From: Clostridia bacterium
Lineage (GTDB): Bacteria > Bacillota_A > Clostridia > Christensenellales > Aristaeellaceae
Direction of reading: 5' to 3'
Length of the DNA stretch: 30,567 bases
NCBI GenBank assembly: GCA_017525805.1
Contig: JAFXSH010000093.1
Coordinates: forward strand, 1-30,567
Part shown: one piece after another, positions 18,269 to 25,779 of the stretch
Layout of the letters: every line of letters starts with the position of its first letter
Position numbering within the stretch: position 1 is the first letter of the stretch
Made by a program: the position numbers and the translations under genes
Notes under the pieces: model-generated
What the model saw: only the letters and a program-made list of their open reading frames with translations
The model's database searches: none
What the model was told of the DNA's origin: nothing

Positions 18269-19636
18269 TCATTCCAAGCGGATGTCCGCGCCGTTATAGG
18301 CGCTGGCTTCGTAAGTCAGCTGATCGAAGGAATGGATTTCCTCTCCCATATAGCTCAGGCCGCTGATATGCACATGGTCGATCCTGCTGTTTTCGTCGTT
18401 GGAGAAAATGCGGATGGCGGGCCTGTTTCCGGACAGTACCTGAACGTTCCGCACGGTCACGCCGTCGATCGTGCCGCGCTTGAAGGTGGCGGACCACTGG
18501 GATTCTGTGGTGGTGAAATCGATCAGGTAGGGGGTGCCGTCCCCCTGCCCCATTCGCGCGTCCTCCACGATGATGTTTTCAAACAAAACATTTCGTACAA
18601 GCGCGTGATCGCTGTTATGAATGGAAATCACCGGCTTATGGAAGGCGTGGAGGACGGTGATGTCCCGGAAGGCGATGTTCTCGATCGCTTTGGCGCGGGT
18701 TTCATAACCGATCTCGCAGCTCTGCGCCAAATCCGTCCAAAGGATGCAGTTTTCAAACGTGATATTTCGCACGTCGCCGTTATAGCCCTTCACCACCAGA
18801 TTATCGTCCCAGGAGCGGACGAAACAGTTTTTTACCAGGATGTTTTCGCAGTTCTGGAACGTGAACCCGTCGCTGTTGCTGCGGGCGGAAACGATTTTCA
18901 CGTTGTCGATCACGGCGTTTTTGCATTTCAGCAGGTTCACCGTCCAGGCGGAGGGATCAAGGATCGTAATATCCCGGATGGAGAAATCGCTGCAATTGGA
19001 CAGGTTGACCGGCACCAGCGTATCCTCATACCGGTCATAAATGCTGCCGCACAGGACGCCGTGCCCCGCGATGGTAAAGTTTTTCCCTAAGCCGCAGTAA
19101 ATCTGGCCGTAAAGCACACATCCCGCGTCCAGGTAAATCGTTTCGTTGTTTTTGACGGTAATGATCTGATCCCGGTATTCGCCCGGCCCAAAGTAACGCG
19201 CCTTCGGCGCGTCAGGGCCGGGCTTTTCGATGTCCGGTTCGTCGATGAACAGGTGCAGGGCCCCTTCGTCCTGGCCGTCAAATTCCACCGTTACGTTGGC
19301 GGGCTCCGGCAGCGTAAAGCACACTTTTCCATCGACGATTTCCGGCTGGACGCCCAGCGCCAAAGGACGTACCAGCGCGGATTCAGCCTGCCGGTTCAGG
19401 CATTGAATTTCAACGCGGTACGGCGCCAAATCGTTTCCGATAGCCACCGGCGTCGTGGACAAAGCGGGTTCCGCCGTCCAATACCGCTGATGGCATACCG
19501 CCGTTTCGTAAACGGTTTCCAGTTCCGTTCCATTCAGCCAGACCCGGCAGGAGCGGGCAGCGTCCGGAATACTTTCCGCCCCCGCGTGGGTCAGGGGAAG
19601 GAGTAATAAAACCAGGAACAGCACAATCGCTTTCAT
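18269..19636 (-). CDS. Secreted GH28-like right-handed beta-helix protein
   Basis: A 455-residue exported protein: signal peptide MKAIVLFLVLLLLPLTHAGA (cleavage near residue 20), a beta-sandwich-like N-terminal region to ~140, then a pectin-lyase-fold beta-helix with repeating NCxxxxIxxxxI coils. Three aspartates match the GH28 catalytic triad in spacing: Asp256 in SNSDGF and Asp277-Asp278 in SWDDNL (21 bases of protein apart, as Asp180/201/202 in fungal polygalacturonase II). The GH28 GHG histidine is replaced by an AQSCEIGYE stretch, and no RIK motif follows. So it is either a divergent glycosidase or a glycan-binding/epimerase relative. It is last in the LacI-type operon, 15 bases after GH31, with GGAGGAA before its ATG. 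No strong terminator was found after it. Confidence 0.85.
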   Translation of the reverse strand: MKAIVLFLVLLLLPLTHAGAESIPDAARSCRVWLNGTELETVYETAVCHQRYWTAEPALSTTPVAIGNDLAPYRVEIQCLNRQAESALVRPLALGVQPEIVDGKVCFTLPEPANVTVEFDGQDEGALHLFIDEPDIEKPGPDAPKARYFGPGEYRDQIITVKNNETIYLDAGCVLYGQIYCGLGKNFTIAGHGVLCGSIYDRYEDTLVPVNLSNCSDFSIRDITILDPSAWTVNLLKCKNAVIDNVKIVSARSNSDGFTFQNCENILVKNCFVRSWDDNLVVKGYNGDVRNITFENCILWTDLAQSCEIGYETRAKAIENIAFRDITVLHAFHKPVISIHNSDHALVRNVLFENIIVEDARMGQGDGTPYLIDFTTTESQWSATFKRGTIDGVTVRNVQVLSGNRPAIRIFSNDENSRIDHVHISGLSYMGEEIHSFDQLTYEASAYNGADIRLE

Positions 19637-19651
19637 GCGCGTTTCCTCCCA

Positions 19652-22018
19652 TCAGCGAGCGGAATACAGTTCTAAAATTGCGCCGTAAAGCGCCGGAGGA
19701 ACGGGCAGCATGTGAAGCTGGGCCAGGAAACAGACAGGCTGGGGATTCTGTCTGGCGGCCTGCATGATCCGGTTTTTCAGGTCGTAGTCGATTCGCGCCG
19801 CGTGCAGCATTTCCTGGAGCAGGGCCGGATGATCCAGCTTGGGGCAGGATGGGGTGGTATTCCAATGCAGCGTGCAGGCGCTGGCTTCCAAATCCAGCGT
19901 CAAAGCGCGTCGGCGCTCATCGTAGGAAGATGTGTATTCAGCGTCGCATGCATCGGGCAAAACGTTGGCAAAGCCATTCAGTTCCACCGTATACCGGCGG
20001 TTGTCGGGCAGTACGGAAGCGTCGCCCGTCGGGGGAAGGATTTCGATAGATAAGCCTTCCTCCATTTTCATCCGGATTTTTGTCGCCGCCCGGCGGTACG
20101 CTGGATCAGCGGACAGCAGGCCGTTATCCTCGATCAGCTCCCCTTCCCCGTCCGCGCCGGGGAAGAGCCGAAGAAGGATTTGCTCCGGCAGTTCCGCGCC
20201 GTTTTGGGGAATCTCCGCCGCGTCCATGGGCAGGACGCCGCCCGCTTTTACCAGGACGGGGATAGTGTCCAAGGGCCGGTACAGCTTGAGCTGTCTGCCC
20301 CCCTGATACTGGAGGCCGGTAAAGAAATCTGTCCAAACGCCGGAAGAGAGATAGGCTTCCGTTTCGGCGAGCTGGGCGTCCCGGTCGATGGGCTTGGTGA
20401 CCGGGCACACGGTGAGGCAGTCGCCCAAAAGGTACTGATTCCGCCCGGGGAAGTACAGCCCCCAATCCTCCGGACAGTCATAATACAGGGGCCGCAGCAG
20501 CATGCTTCCTTCTTCGCTGCATTTGACATTCTGGCTGTACAGCCAGGGCAGCATTTGGTGGCGCAGGCGCAGGAAACGCTTCATGACCGCCGCCTTTTCG
20601 GCGGAGAACATCCAGGGTTCCTTGCTCATGAAGGGGTTATTGGAGGAATGCAGCCGCATGATGGGCGAGAATACCCCGAACTGCACCCAGCGGGTGGTGA
20701 GTTCCGGGTCGGCGGCCCCGTGCATATGCCCGCCGATATCGTGGCTCCACCAGCCATAGCCGATGTTGGCGGCTGCGGCGGTGAAATACGGCTGGAACGC
20801 CAATGACGCCCAGGTGATGCAGGTGTCCCCGGAAAAGCCGAGGGGATAGCGATGGCTTCCCGGCCCGCCGTAACGGCTGAGGATCAGGGCGGGGCGGCCC
20901 GTTTTGAGGGCGCGCAGATAGCGGGTATGGTTGAGCGCGAACAGCGGGTCGATCCCCGGATCGGTGGTGCCGCCCTTCTGCTGCCAGTCCAGCCACCAGA
21001 AATCAACGCCCATTTCTTCCAGGGGAGAAAGCACGGCCTCATCCAGCGCTTTCAGGTATTTTTCATCCGCCGCGTCAAAGGGGAAGGACTTTTGATCCTC
21101 CGGTTTTTCTCCCATGGCCCGGGCCATTTGGGGATAAAATTCCTCGCAGGGCCGCACGCCGTCCGCCGGGTGATCGTTCAGCGTCACCTTGAGGCCCTGT
21201 TCATGCAGCCAGGAAAGCAGCTTTTCCGGCTCCGGGAATTTTTCCCTGTCCCAGGTATAGCCTGTCCAGCCGGTGCCGTACTTGGGATCGATCTCCGTGA
21301 CATGCCAGTTCATATCCAGCACCGACACGGAAAGGGGAATGCCCTCCCTTTGAAAGCGCCGCATCAGTTCCTTGTATTCCTGCTGGGTATAGGGATAATA
21401 CCGGCTCCACCAGTTGCCCAGGGCAAACCTCGGCACCACAGGCGCGTTTCCCGTCAGGCGGAAGAAATCCCGGATGGCGGCCTTGAAATCATGCCCATAG
21501 GCGAACAGATACAAATCCTCGCCCTGCGGCCGGGCAGGCAGCAGGCGTCCCGTTTCGTCCATGCCCATGGAATAGCTGTCATTCAGCACGGCGTAGCCAT
21601 GGAAGGACTGAATGCCCTCCCCCAGGGGGATTGCCCCATCCGCCTCGTCCAGCGTGCGGGCCGTGCCGCCCAGGGTGCGCGCGGCGTCGCCGTAATGCCA
21701 CACGCTGCCGTACACGGCGAAGGAGCCTTTCAGCGTGACGGATAGCCCCGCGCCGGAAAAAGGCCGCTTGTCGTATTGCAGGCGCGCGTGCTCCGTTTCC
21801 ACCGTCAGCAGGTTTTCCGTTTCGGTTACGGTAAATTCCGGCACTGGAAACTCCCGGCAGACCGCCGTCTGCGTGGCGGTATCCCGGAACGCGCCGTTTT
21901 CACTGTATTCCAGGCGCAGAAGACGGCTGGTGAGCACGGTGAAGCGGTAGTTTTTGCCCTGAACCACGGCCTTAGGATTCGCCAGGGGACGGATATGCCA
22001 AAGATCAGTCGCTTTCAT
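19652..22018 (-). CDS. Glycoside hydrolase family 31 enzyme
   Basis: A 788-residue alpha-glycosidase-clan enzyme: N-terminal galactose-mutarotase-like beta-sandwich (to ~200), catalytic TIM barrel (~215-560) and C-terminal beta domains. LDMNWHV, GWTGYTWDREKFPEP, WWLDWQQKGG, SGDTCITW and GWWSHDIGGH are GH31 landmarks. The likely nucleophile is Asp344 (LDWQQ) and the acid/base Asp398 (SGDT). The DWQQ form differs from the WIDMNE of classical alpha-glucosidases, so specificity (glucoside, xyloside, galactoside or N-acetyl sugar) is open. No signal peptide; it should act inside the cell on imported oligosaccharides. The ATG has GAGGTG six bases upstream; a GTG three codons earlier would overlap that site. 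It sits between the binding protein and the beta-helix gene. Confidence 0.93.
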   Translation of the reverse strand: MKATDLWHIRPLANPKAVVQGKNYRFTVLTSRLLRLEYSENGAFRDTATQTAVCREFPVPEFTVTETENLLTVETEHARLQYDKRPFSGAGLSVTLKGSFAVYGSVWHYGDAARTLGGTARTLDEADGAIPLGEGIQSFHGYAVLNDSYSMGMDETGRLLPARPQGEDLYLFAYGHDFKAAIRDFFRLTGNAPVVPRFALGNWWSRYYPYTQQEYKELMRRFQREGIPLSVSVLDMNWHVTEIDPKYGTGWTGYTWDREKFPEPEKLLSWLHEQGLKVTLNDHPADGVRPCEEFYPQMARAMGEKPEDQKSFPFDAADEKYLKALDEAVLSPLEEMGVDFWWLDWQQKGGTTDPGIDPLFALNHTRYLRALKTGRPALILSRYGGPGSHRYPLGFSGDTCITWASLAFQPYFTAAAANIGYGWWSHDIGGHMHGAADPELTTRWVQFGVFSPIMRLHSSNNPFMSKEPWMFSAEKAAVMKRFLRLRHQMLPWLYSQNVKCSEEGSMLLRPLYYDCPEDWGLYFPGRNQYLLGDCLTVCPVTKPIDRDAQLAETEAYLSSGVWTDFFTGLQYQGGRQLKLYRPLDTIPVLVKAGGVLPMDAAEIPQNGAELPEQILLRLFPGADGEGELIEDNGLLSADPAYRRAATKIRMKMEEGLSIEILPPTGDASVLPDNRRYTVELNGFANVLPDACDAEYTSSYDERRRALTLDLEASACTLHWNTTPSCPKLDHPALLQEMLHAARIDYDLKNRIMQAARQNPQPVCFLAQLHMLPVPPALYGAILELYSAR

Positions 22019-22039
22019 GGGTGACACCTCTTTTGAAAA

Positions 22040-22068
22040 GGGGCTGCCGCCGGAAAAGCAGCAGCCCC
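22040..22068 (-). terminator. Intra-operon hairpin between binding-protein and GH31 genes
   Basis: On the minus strand GGGGCTGCTGC pairs with GCGGCAGCCCC (11 bp, one G-U) around a 7-base loop, followed by only TTTT. It lies 32 bases after the binding-protein stop and just before the GH31 ribosome binding site. Partial terminators or 3'-protecting hairpins at this place commonly keep binding-protein mRNA above that of downstream genes; that role is inferred. Confidence 0.65.
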
Positions 22069-22099
22069 GATGTGATTCAGTAAACCGGATGATTGCGGA

Positions 22100-23635
22100 T
22101 CATTCGCCGATATACCGGGCGTAAGCGTCCAGATGGATATTGATGAGATCCTGCACGCCCATCCGCTGGAGCTGGCCGATGTAGCCGTCCCATTCTTCTT
22201 CCACGCCGCCTTCGGTGACCCAGTGCGCGTACTGCTGGCTCACGTAGTTCAGGATGTCGGGGCTCAGGAAGCCGATCTGATCCAGTTCATCGGCGGTATA
22301 GGCCACCACGGGGAAGGTGTCGCGGGCATACTTGGCGTTCACCGCGTCGTCGGCCAGCTTGATGCCGTCGCCCTCGGTGGTGGGCAGGATGACCTTGCTT
22401 TCAAATTCCACGTTCATGTACTTGGGGCCATGGTCGCGGAAGGAGAAGGTCCAGCAGGAGGTGTCCAGGTTGATGCCGGAATCCGCGTCGGGCAGCAGCA
22501 CTTCATAAGTGCCGTCGTCGTTCTTGGCGATCTTGCCGTCGCCGATGGAGCCGTAGTAGGTCTGCAGGGAGGCTTCGTCGGTGTAGAACTGATCGGCCCA
22601 CTCCAGGAGCTTGCCAACGTTCTTGCAGTTCTTGGTGACAACGAATTCATTCTTGCCGTAATTCAGGAAGGTGGGGTCGGATTCCACATAGCGGTTGCCG
22701 TCGGGACCGGCCACGGCTTCCACCACCACGTAATCCTTGGCGTTGCCCAGCAGTTCGGCGTCCGCCGTCCAGGCGAACACGATGCCGGTGCGGGAGCCCG
22801 CTTCGGTGTCCTGCACCTTGGCGCGCACCATATCGGAGGTCTGGGTGAAGTATTCGGGATCCAGCGCGCCGCGGACATACAGGTCGCGGGCCCACTTGAC
22901 AGCTTCCTTGTAGTTTTCGGCCATGGGAACGAAATAGGGTTGGCCATCGGCGTTCAGGCCCATCATGTTCCCGGCGCGGCTCACCTGCACGCCGAAGGGC
23001 AGCAGCAGGTTGTTCAGGTCAAACTGCAGGGAGGAAGCGGCGATGTAGCCGTACCGGCCCTCGCCGGACTGGGAGAACGCCACCAGGGTGTCGGCCAGCT
23101 CGGTATAGGTGGTGGGCATGGGCAGGCCCAGTTCCTCCAGCCATACCTTGTTGATGTACATTTCATTGGCGGTGACGGGGCGCATGGGCAGCTTCTTGGG
23201 CAGGCTCCAGATCTTGCCGTCCGCGTCCATGCACAGGGCTTTCAGATCGGGGTCCTTTTCAAAGATTGCGGTCAGGTTGGGCATGTACTGGGGAATCAGA
23301 TCGGTCAGTTCCACAAAGTAATCGGTGTTGGGGATGATGTCGCCGTCCGTCAGGGAGATGGAGCCGAAGAAAGCGTCGGGCAGGGCGCTCAGGCCGCTGG
23401 CCAGCATCAGGGACTTCTGGTCGCCCCAGGTGCCGTTCCAGTAGGGCTGCCATTCGATGGTGACGCCGGTCTTTTCGCCGATTTCCTTCAGCAGGGCGGT
23501 TTCGGTAAAGTCGGTGCCCCACACTTCCGTCCAGCGGACGCAGGCCACGGTGAAGGTGTTGTCGTCCTCGGCAAAGGCCGCGCTTACGGAGAGCAGCATG
23601 CACAGGACAAGCAGGAGAGACAGCAGTTTCTTCAT
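22100..23635 (-). CDS. Extracellular sugar-binding protein of an ABC transporter
   Basis: A 511-residue solute-binding protein of the large LplA/YtcQ-like carbohydrate class, delivering oligosaccharide to the two permeases encoded just upstream. The start MKKLLSLLLVLCMLLS has GGAGG eight bases before it; the frame is open 11 codons more. The signal ends SAAFA with cleavage before EDD (residue ~22). The only Cys in it (Cys12) is in the hydrophobic core and no lipobox is present, so unlike most Gram-positive binding proteins it does not look like a lipoprotein. It is third in the operon, 53 bases after the second permease. Ligand unknown; the GH31 and beta-helix genes suggest a plant or host glycan fragment. 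Confidence 0.93.
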   Translation of the reverse strand: MKKLLSLLLVLCMLLSVSAAFAEDDNTFTVACVRWTEVWGTDFTETALLKEIGEKTGVTIEWQPYWNGTWGDQKSLMLASGLSALPDAFFGSISLTDGDIIPNTDYFVELTDLIPQYMPNLTAIFEKDPDLKALCMDADGKIWSLPKKLPMRPVTANEMYINKVWLEELGLPMPTTYTELADTLVAFSQSGEGRYGYIAASSLQFDLNNLLLPFGVQVSRAGNMMGLNADGQPYFVPMAENYKEAVKWARDLYVRGALDPEYFTQTSDMVRAKVQDTEAGSRTGIVFAWTADAELLGNAKDYVVVEAVAGPDGNRYVESDPTFLNYGKNEFVVTKNCKNVGKLLEWADQFYTDEASLQTYYGSIGDGKIAKNDDGTYEVLLPDADSGINLDTSCWTFSFRDHGPKYMNVEFESKVILPTTEGDGIKLADDAVNAKYARDTFPVVAYTADELDQIGFLSPDILNYVSQQYAHWVTEGGVEEEWDGYIGQLQRMGVQDLINIHLDAYARYIGE

Positions 23636-23688
23636 GGTTTTTTCCTCCATTTCTTTATGTTCAGGCATTTTCTGCCTTGGAACCAGGA

Positions 23689-24612
23689 TCAGCCTTTCAG
23701 CGCGCCGATCATGACGCCCTGATTGAAGTACTTTTGCACGAAGGGATACATGGTCATAATGGGCAGGGAGGATACGACGATGGCCCCGTATTTGATCAGA
23801 TTTGCTTTCCGGTTCAGGTCGGCGGCGGCGGAGCCTGTCATGGCCGTGGCCGCCATTTCGTTATTGATGAGGATGTTCCGCATGACCAGCTGCAAGGGGA
23901 AGCGGCTGGGCGTGCGCAGATAAATCATGGCGTTAAAGTAGCTGTTCCAGTGGCCCACCGCCGCCCACAGGGCGATCACCGCCAAGATGGCTTTGGACAG
24001 GGGCAGCACGATCTGGAAGAAGAAGCGCAGGTTGCCGCAGCCGTCGATCTGGGCCGCGTCCCACAGCTCGGCGGGAAGGCTGGTTTGGAAGAAGGTGCGG
24101 GCCACCACGATGTAATAGGAAATCACCGAGAAGGGCAGCACCATCACCAGGAAGGTGTCCAGCATGTTGAAGGTGTTGTTCAGGATGATGAAGGTGGGGA
24201 TCAGGCCGCCGCCGAAAAACATGGGAAAGATGAAGAAGAAGGTGAAGAATCCCCGGCCCGCCAAGTCTTTTCGGGACAGGGCGTAGGCCACCGGAATATT
24301 GACCACCAGCATGATCAGGGTGCCCGCCAGGGTATACAGCACAGTGTTGCCGTAGCCGGTCCACAGGTTGGACATGGAGAACAGGTATTTGTACCCGTCC
24401 AGGCTCACGCTCCGCGGCAGGAGCAGCACCTCGCCCTTCGCCACCAAATTGGGGTCGCTGACGGAAGCGATGACGATGAAATACATGGGATAGAGGGCCA
24501 GCAGCGTCATGAGAAGCGCGATGGTGTATATCACAAAATCGAATGATCTGTCCGCCTTGCTTTTTTTGATGTGATTGCGGCGGACCGTTTTCCGCGGCGT
24601 TTGCGTACTCAT
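23689..24612 (-). CDS. Carbohydrate ABC transporter permease (LplC/YtcP type)
   Basis: A 307-residue inner-membrane permease with six hydrophobic segments and a basic N-terminus (RKTVRRNHIKKSK). The ATPase-contact EAA-like loop reads DAAQIDGCG at residues 185-193. It pairs with the upstream permease to form the CUT1-type channel. The ATG is preferred, as GAGGGG lies nine bases before it; a GTG three codons earlier directly abuts that site. No ATP-binding subunit is encoded in the window; LplBC-type importers normally borrow a shared MsmX-like ATPase. Confidence 0.95.
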   Translation of the reverse strand: MSTQTPRKTVRRNHIKKSKADRSFDFVIYTIALLMTLLALYPMYFIVIASVSDPNLVAKGEVLLLPRSVSLDGYKYLFSMSNLWTGYGNTVLYTLAGTLIMLVVNIPVAYALSRKDLAGRGFFTFFFIFPMFFGGGLIPTFIILNNTFNMLDTFLVMVLPFSVISYYIVVARTFFQTSLPAELWDAAQIDGCGNLRFFFQIVLPLSKAILAVIALWAAVGHWNSYFNAMIYLRTPSRFPLQLVMRNILINNEMAATAMTGSAAADLNRKANLIKYGAIVVSSLPIMTMYPFVQKYFNQGVMIGALKG

Positions 24613-24625
24613 TTTTCGCACCCCC

Positions 24626-25555
24626 TCAGAACAGCGACGTTTCGCTGATTCGCTTTGAAATCCCGTTGACCAGCACCAGGATCACAAAGTTCACCACGTT
24701 ATTGAACAGGCCGATGGCCGCCGAATAACTGTACTGGTTGCTCTTGAGGCCCATCTTGTACAGATAGGTGGAGATGATTTCGCTGTTGGAAATGTTCAGA
24801 TCGTTTTGCAGCAGATACACCTTTTCAAAGCCCACGCCCAGGATGCTGCCGCAGCGAAGGATGAACAGGGTGATCATGGTGGGCACCAGCATGGGAATAT
24901 CGATGGCCCAAATCTTCTGCCATTTGTTCGCCCCGTCCACTTCCGCCGCCTCGTAAAGCTGCGGGTCAATGGCGGAAAGGGCGGCGATATACATGATGGA
25001 ATCCCAGCCCACGTGCTGCCAAACCTCCGTCCACACATAAATGCTGGAAAAGGCTTTGGCGCTGCCCATCAGGTCGCCAGTCTGGACGCCGGCCATGGCG
25101 CACAGCTTGGGAATGATGCCCGACGAGGGCGACAGGAACATGATGATCATGCCGCACATGACGACGGTGGAAATGAAGTGGGGAAGGTAGGTGGACACCT
25201 GGAAAAACTTTTTGAACTTCCGGGCGTACATCTGGTTGCACATCAGCGCCAGCAGGATGGGCAGCGGGAAGGTGACCGCGATGGTGTACAGGCTGATCAC
25301 CAGCGTGTTGGTGATGGTGTTGGCGAACATGTAGGAGTTGAAATACCTTTCAAAGTATTTGAACCCCGCCCACTTGCTGCCCCAAATGCCCATGGCGGGC
25401 CGGAAATCCTTGAAAGCGATGATGACGCCGTACATGGGCAGATATGTGAAACAAATGAAAATGGCGATAGCGGGCAGCATGAGCAGATACAGGCCCCAGT
25501 TCTGCCTAATCCGCATCAGGATGTTGCGCCGCCGTAAGAATTGAGCGCGTGTCAT
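24626..25555 (-). CDS. Carbohydrate ABC transporter permease (LplB/YteP type)
   Basis: A 309-residue first permease of the operon, with the typical start RIRQNWGLYLLMLPAI, FTYLPMYGVIIAFKDF and the EAAEVDGANKWQ loop beginning at residue 202. Six membrane segments are visible. The start is ATG at 25555 with GAGGTGA seven bases before it. The frame stays open to 25693, but that extension is the promoter and operator region and cannot be coding in the mature message. The gene follows the lacI-type gene by about 225 bases and is first after the promoter with three operators. It is partnered with the next permease and the binding protein. Confidence 0.95.
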   Translation of the reverse strand: MTRAQFLRRRNILMRIRQNWGLYLLMLPAIAIFICFTYLPMYGVIIAFKDFRPAMGIWGSKWAGFKYFERYFNSYMFANTITNTLVISLYTIAVTFPLPILLALMCNQMYARKFKKFFQVSTYLPHFISTVVMCGMIIMFLSPSSGIIPKLCAMAGVQTGDLMGSAKAFSSIYVWTEVWQHVGWDSIMYIAALSAIDPQLYEAAEVDGANKWQKIWAIDIPMLVPTMITLFILRCGSILGVGFEKVYLLQNDLNISNSEIISTYLYKMGLKSNQYSYSAAIGLFNNVVNFVILVLVNGISKRISETSLF

Positions 25556-25585
25556 CGTCAGGTCACCTCGCGTGATCAGCGGTAA

Positions 25586-25599
25586 GTTTATCGTTATAC
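25586..25599. promoter_or_regulatory. LacI-type operator O1
   Basis: GTTTATCGTTATAC, centred on CG at 25592/25593. It lies about 65 bases downstream of the predicted transcription start in the operon leader. Near-palindrome of the same form as O2 and O3. Confidence 0.75.
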
Positions 25600-25635
25600 C
25601 TTCCAGAAACGCTTTCCCCCGTTCTTCCGGGAAAG

Positions 25636-25649
25636 GTTTAGCGATAAAC
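25636..25649. promoter_or_regulatory. LacI-type operator O2
   Basis: GTTTAGCGATAAAC, a palindrome apart from one base pair, centred on CG at 25642/25643. It lies at about +10 to +23 of the predicted transcript. This is the best copy of the consensus GTWTAnCGnTAWAC; a central CpG is typical of LacI-family operators. Confidence 0.8.
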
Positions 25650-25664
25650 TCATCTGTTGGCATA

Positions 25665-25693
25665 AGTATATCGTTAAACTTGTCATCTGTCAA
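25665..25693 (-). promoter_or_regulatory. Promoter of the sugar-transport operon
   Basis: On the minus strand a perfect TTGACA is followed after exactly 17 bases by TATACT (one mismatch). The predicted start is near 25658, giving a leader of ~100 bases. Operator O3 overlaps the -10 box, so bound repressor would block polymerase. Confidence 0.88.
25666..25679. promoter_or_regulatory. LacI-type operator O3 overlapping the -10 box
   Basis: GTATATCGTTAAAC, centred on CG at 25672/25673, covering the -10 and part of the spacer. Its centre is 30 bases from O2 and 80 from O1. Confidence 0.78.
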
Positions 25694-25696
25694 CCC

Positions 25697-25722
25697 TTTT
25701 TTGAAATTTTTTTGATTTTTTT
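25697..25722 (-). promoter_or_regulatory. Phased A-tracts upstream of the -35 box (UP element-like)
   Basis: Three T-runs on the plus strand (A-runs on the transcribed orientation) of 6, 7 and 7 bases start at 25697, 25707 and 25716, one helical turn apart, directly upstream of TTGACA. This fits an UP element and/or intrinsic bend; effect is inferred. Confidence 0.55.
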
Positions 25723-25779
25723 AAAACGTTTTTTATTCCATCCATTTTATGGTCATCTTCCGCGAAAAAGCGATCCGTG

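Noticed and set aside
22133..23722. 529-codon plus-strand open frame
   Set aside because: Antisense to the binding-protein gene; no motifs.
25556..25693. N-terminal extension of the first permease to 25693
   Set aside because: The extension is the promoter and operators; ATG at 25555 has a good GAGGTGA site and matches the family start.
25721..25735. AAAACGTTTT palindrome as a fourth LacI operator in the sugar promoter
   Set aside because: It lacks the outer GTTT/AAAC arms and the spacing of O1-O3; kept only as a note beside the A-tracts.
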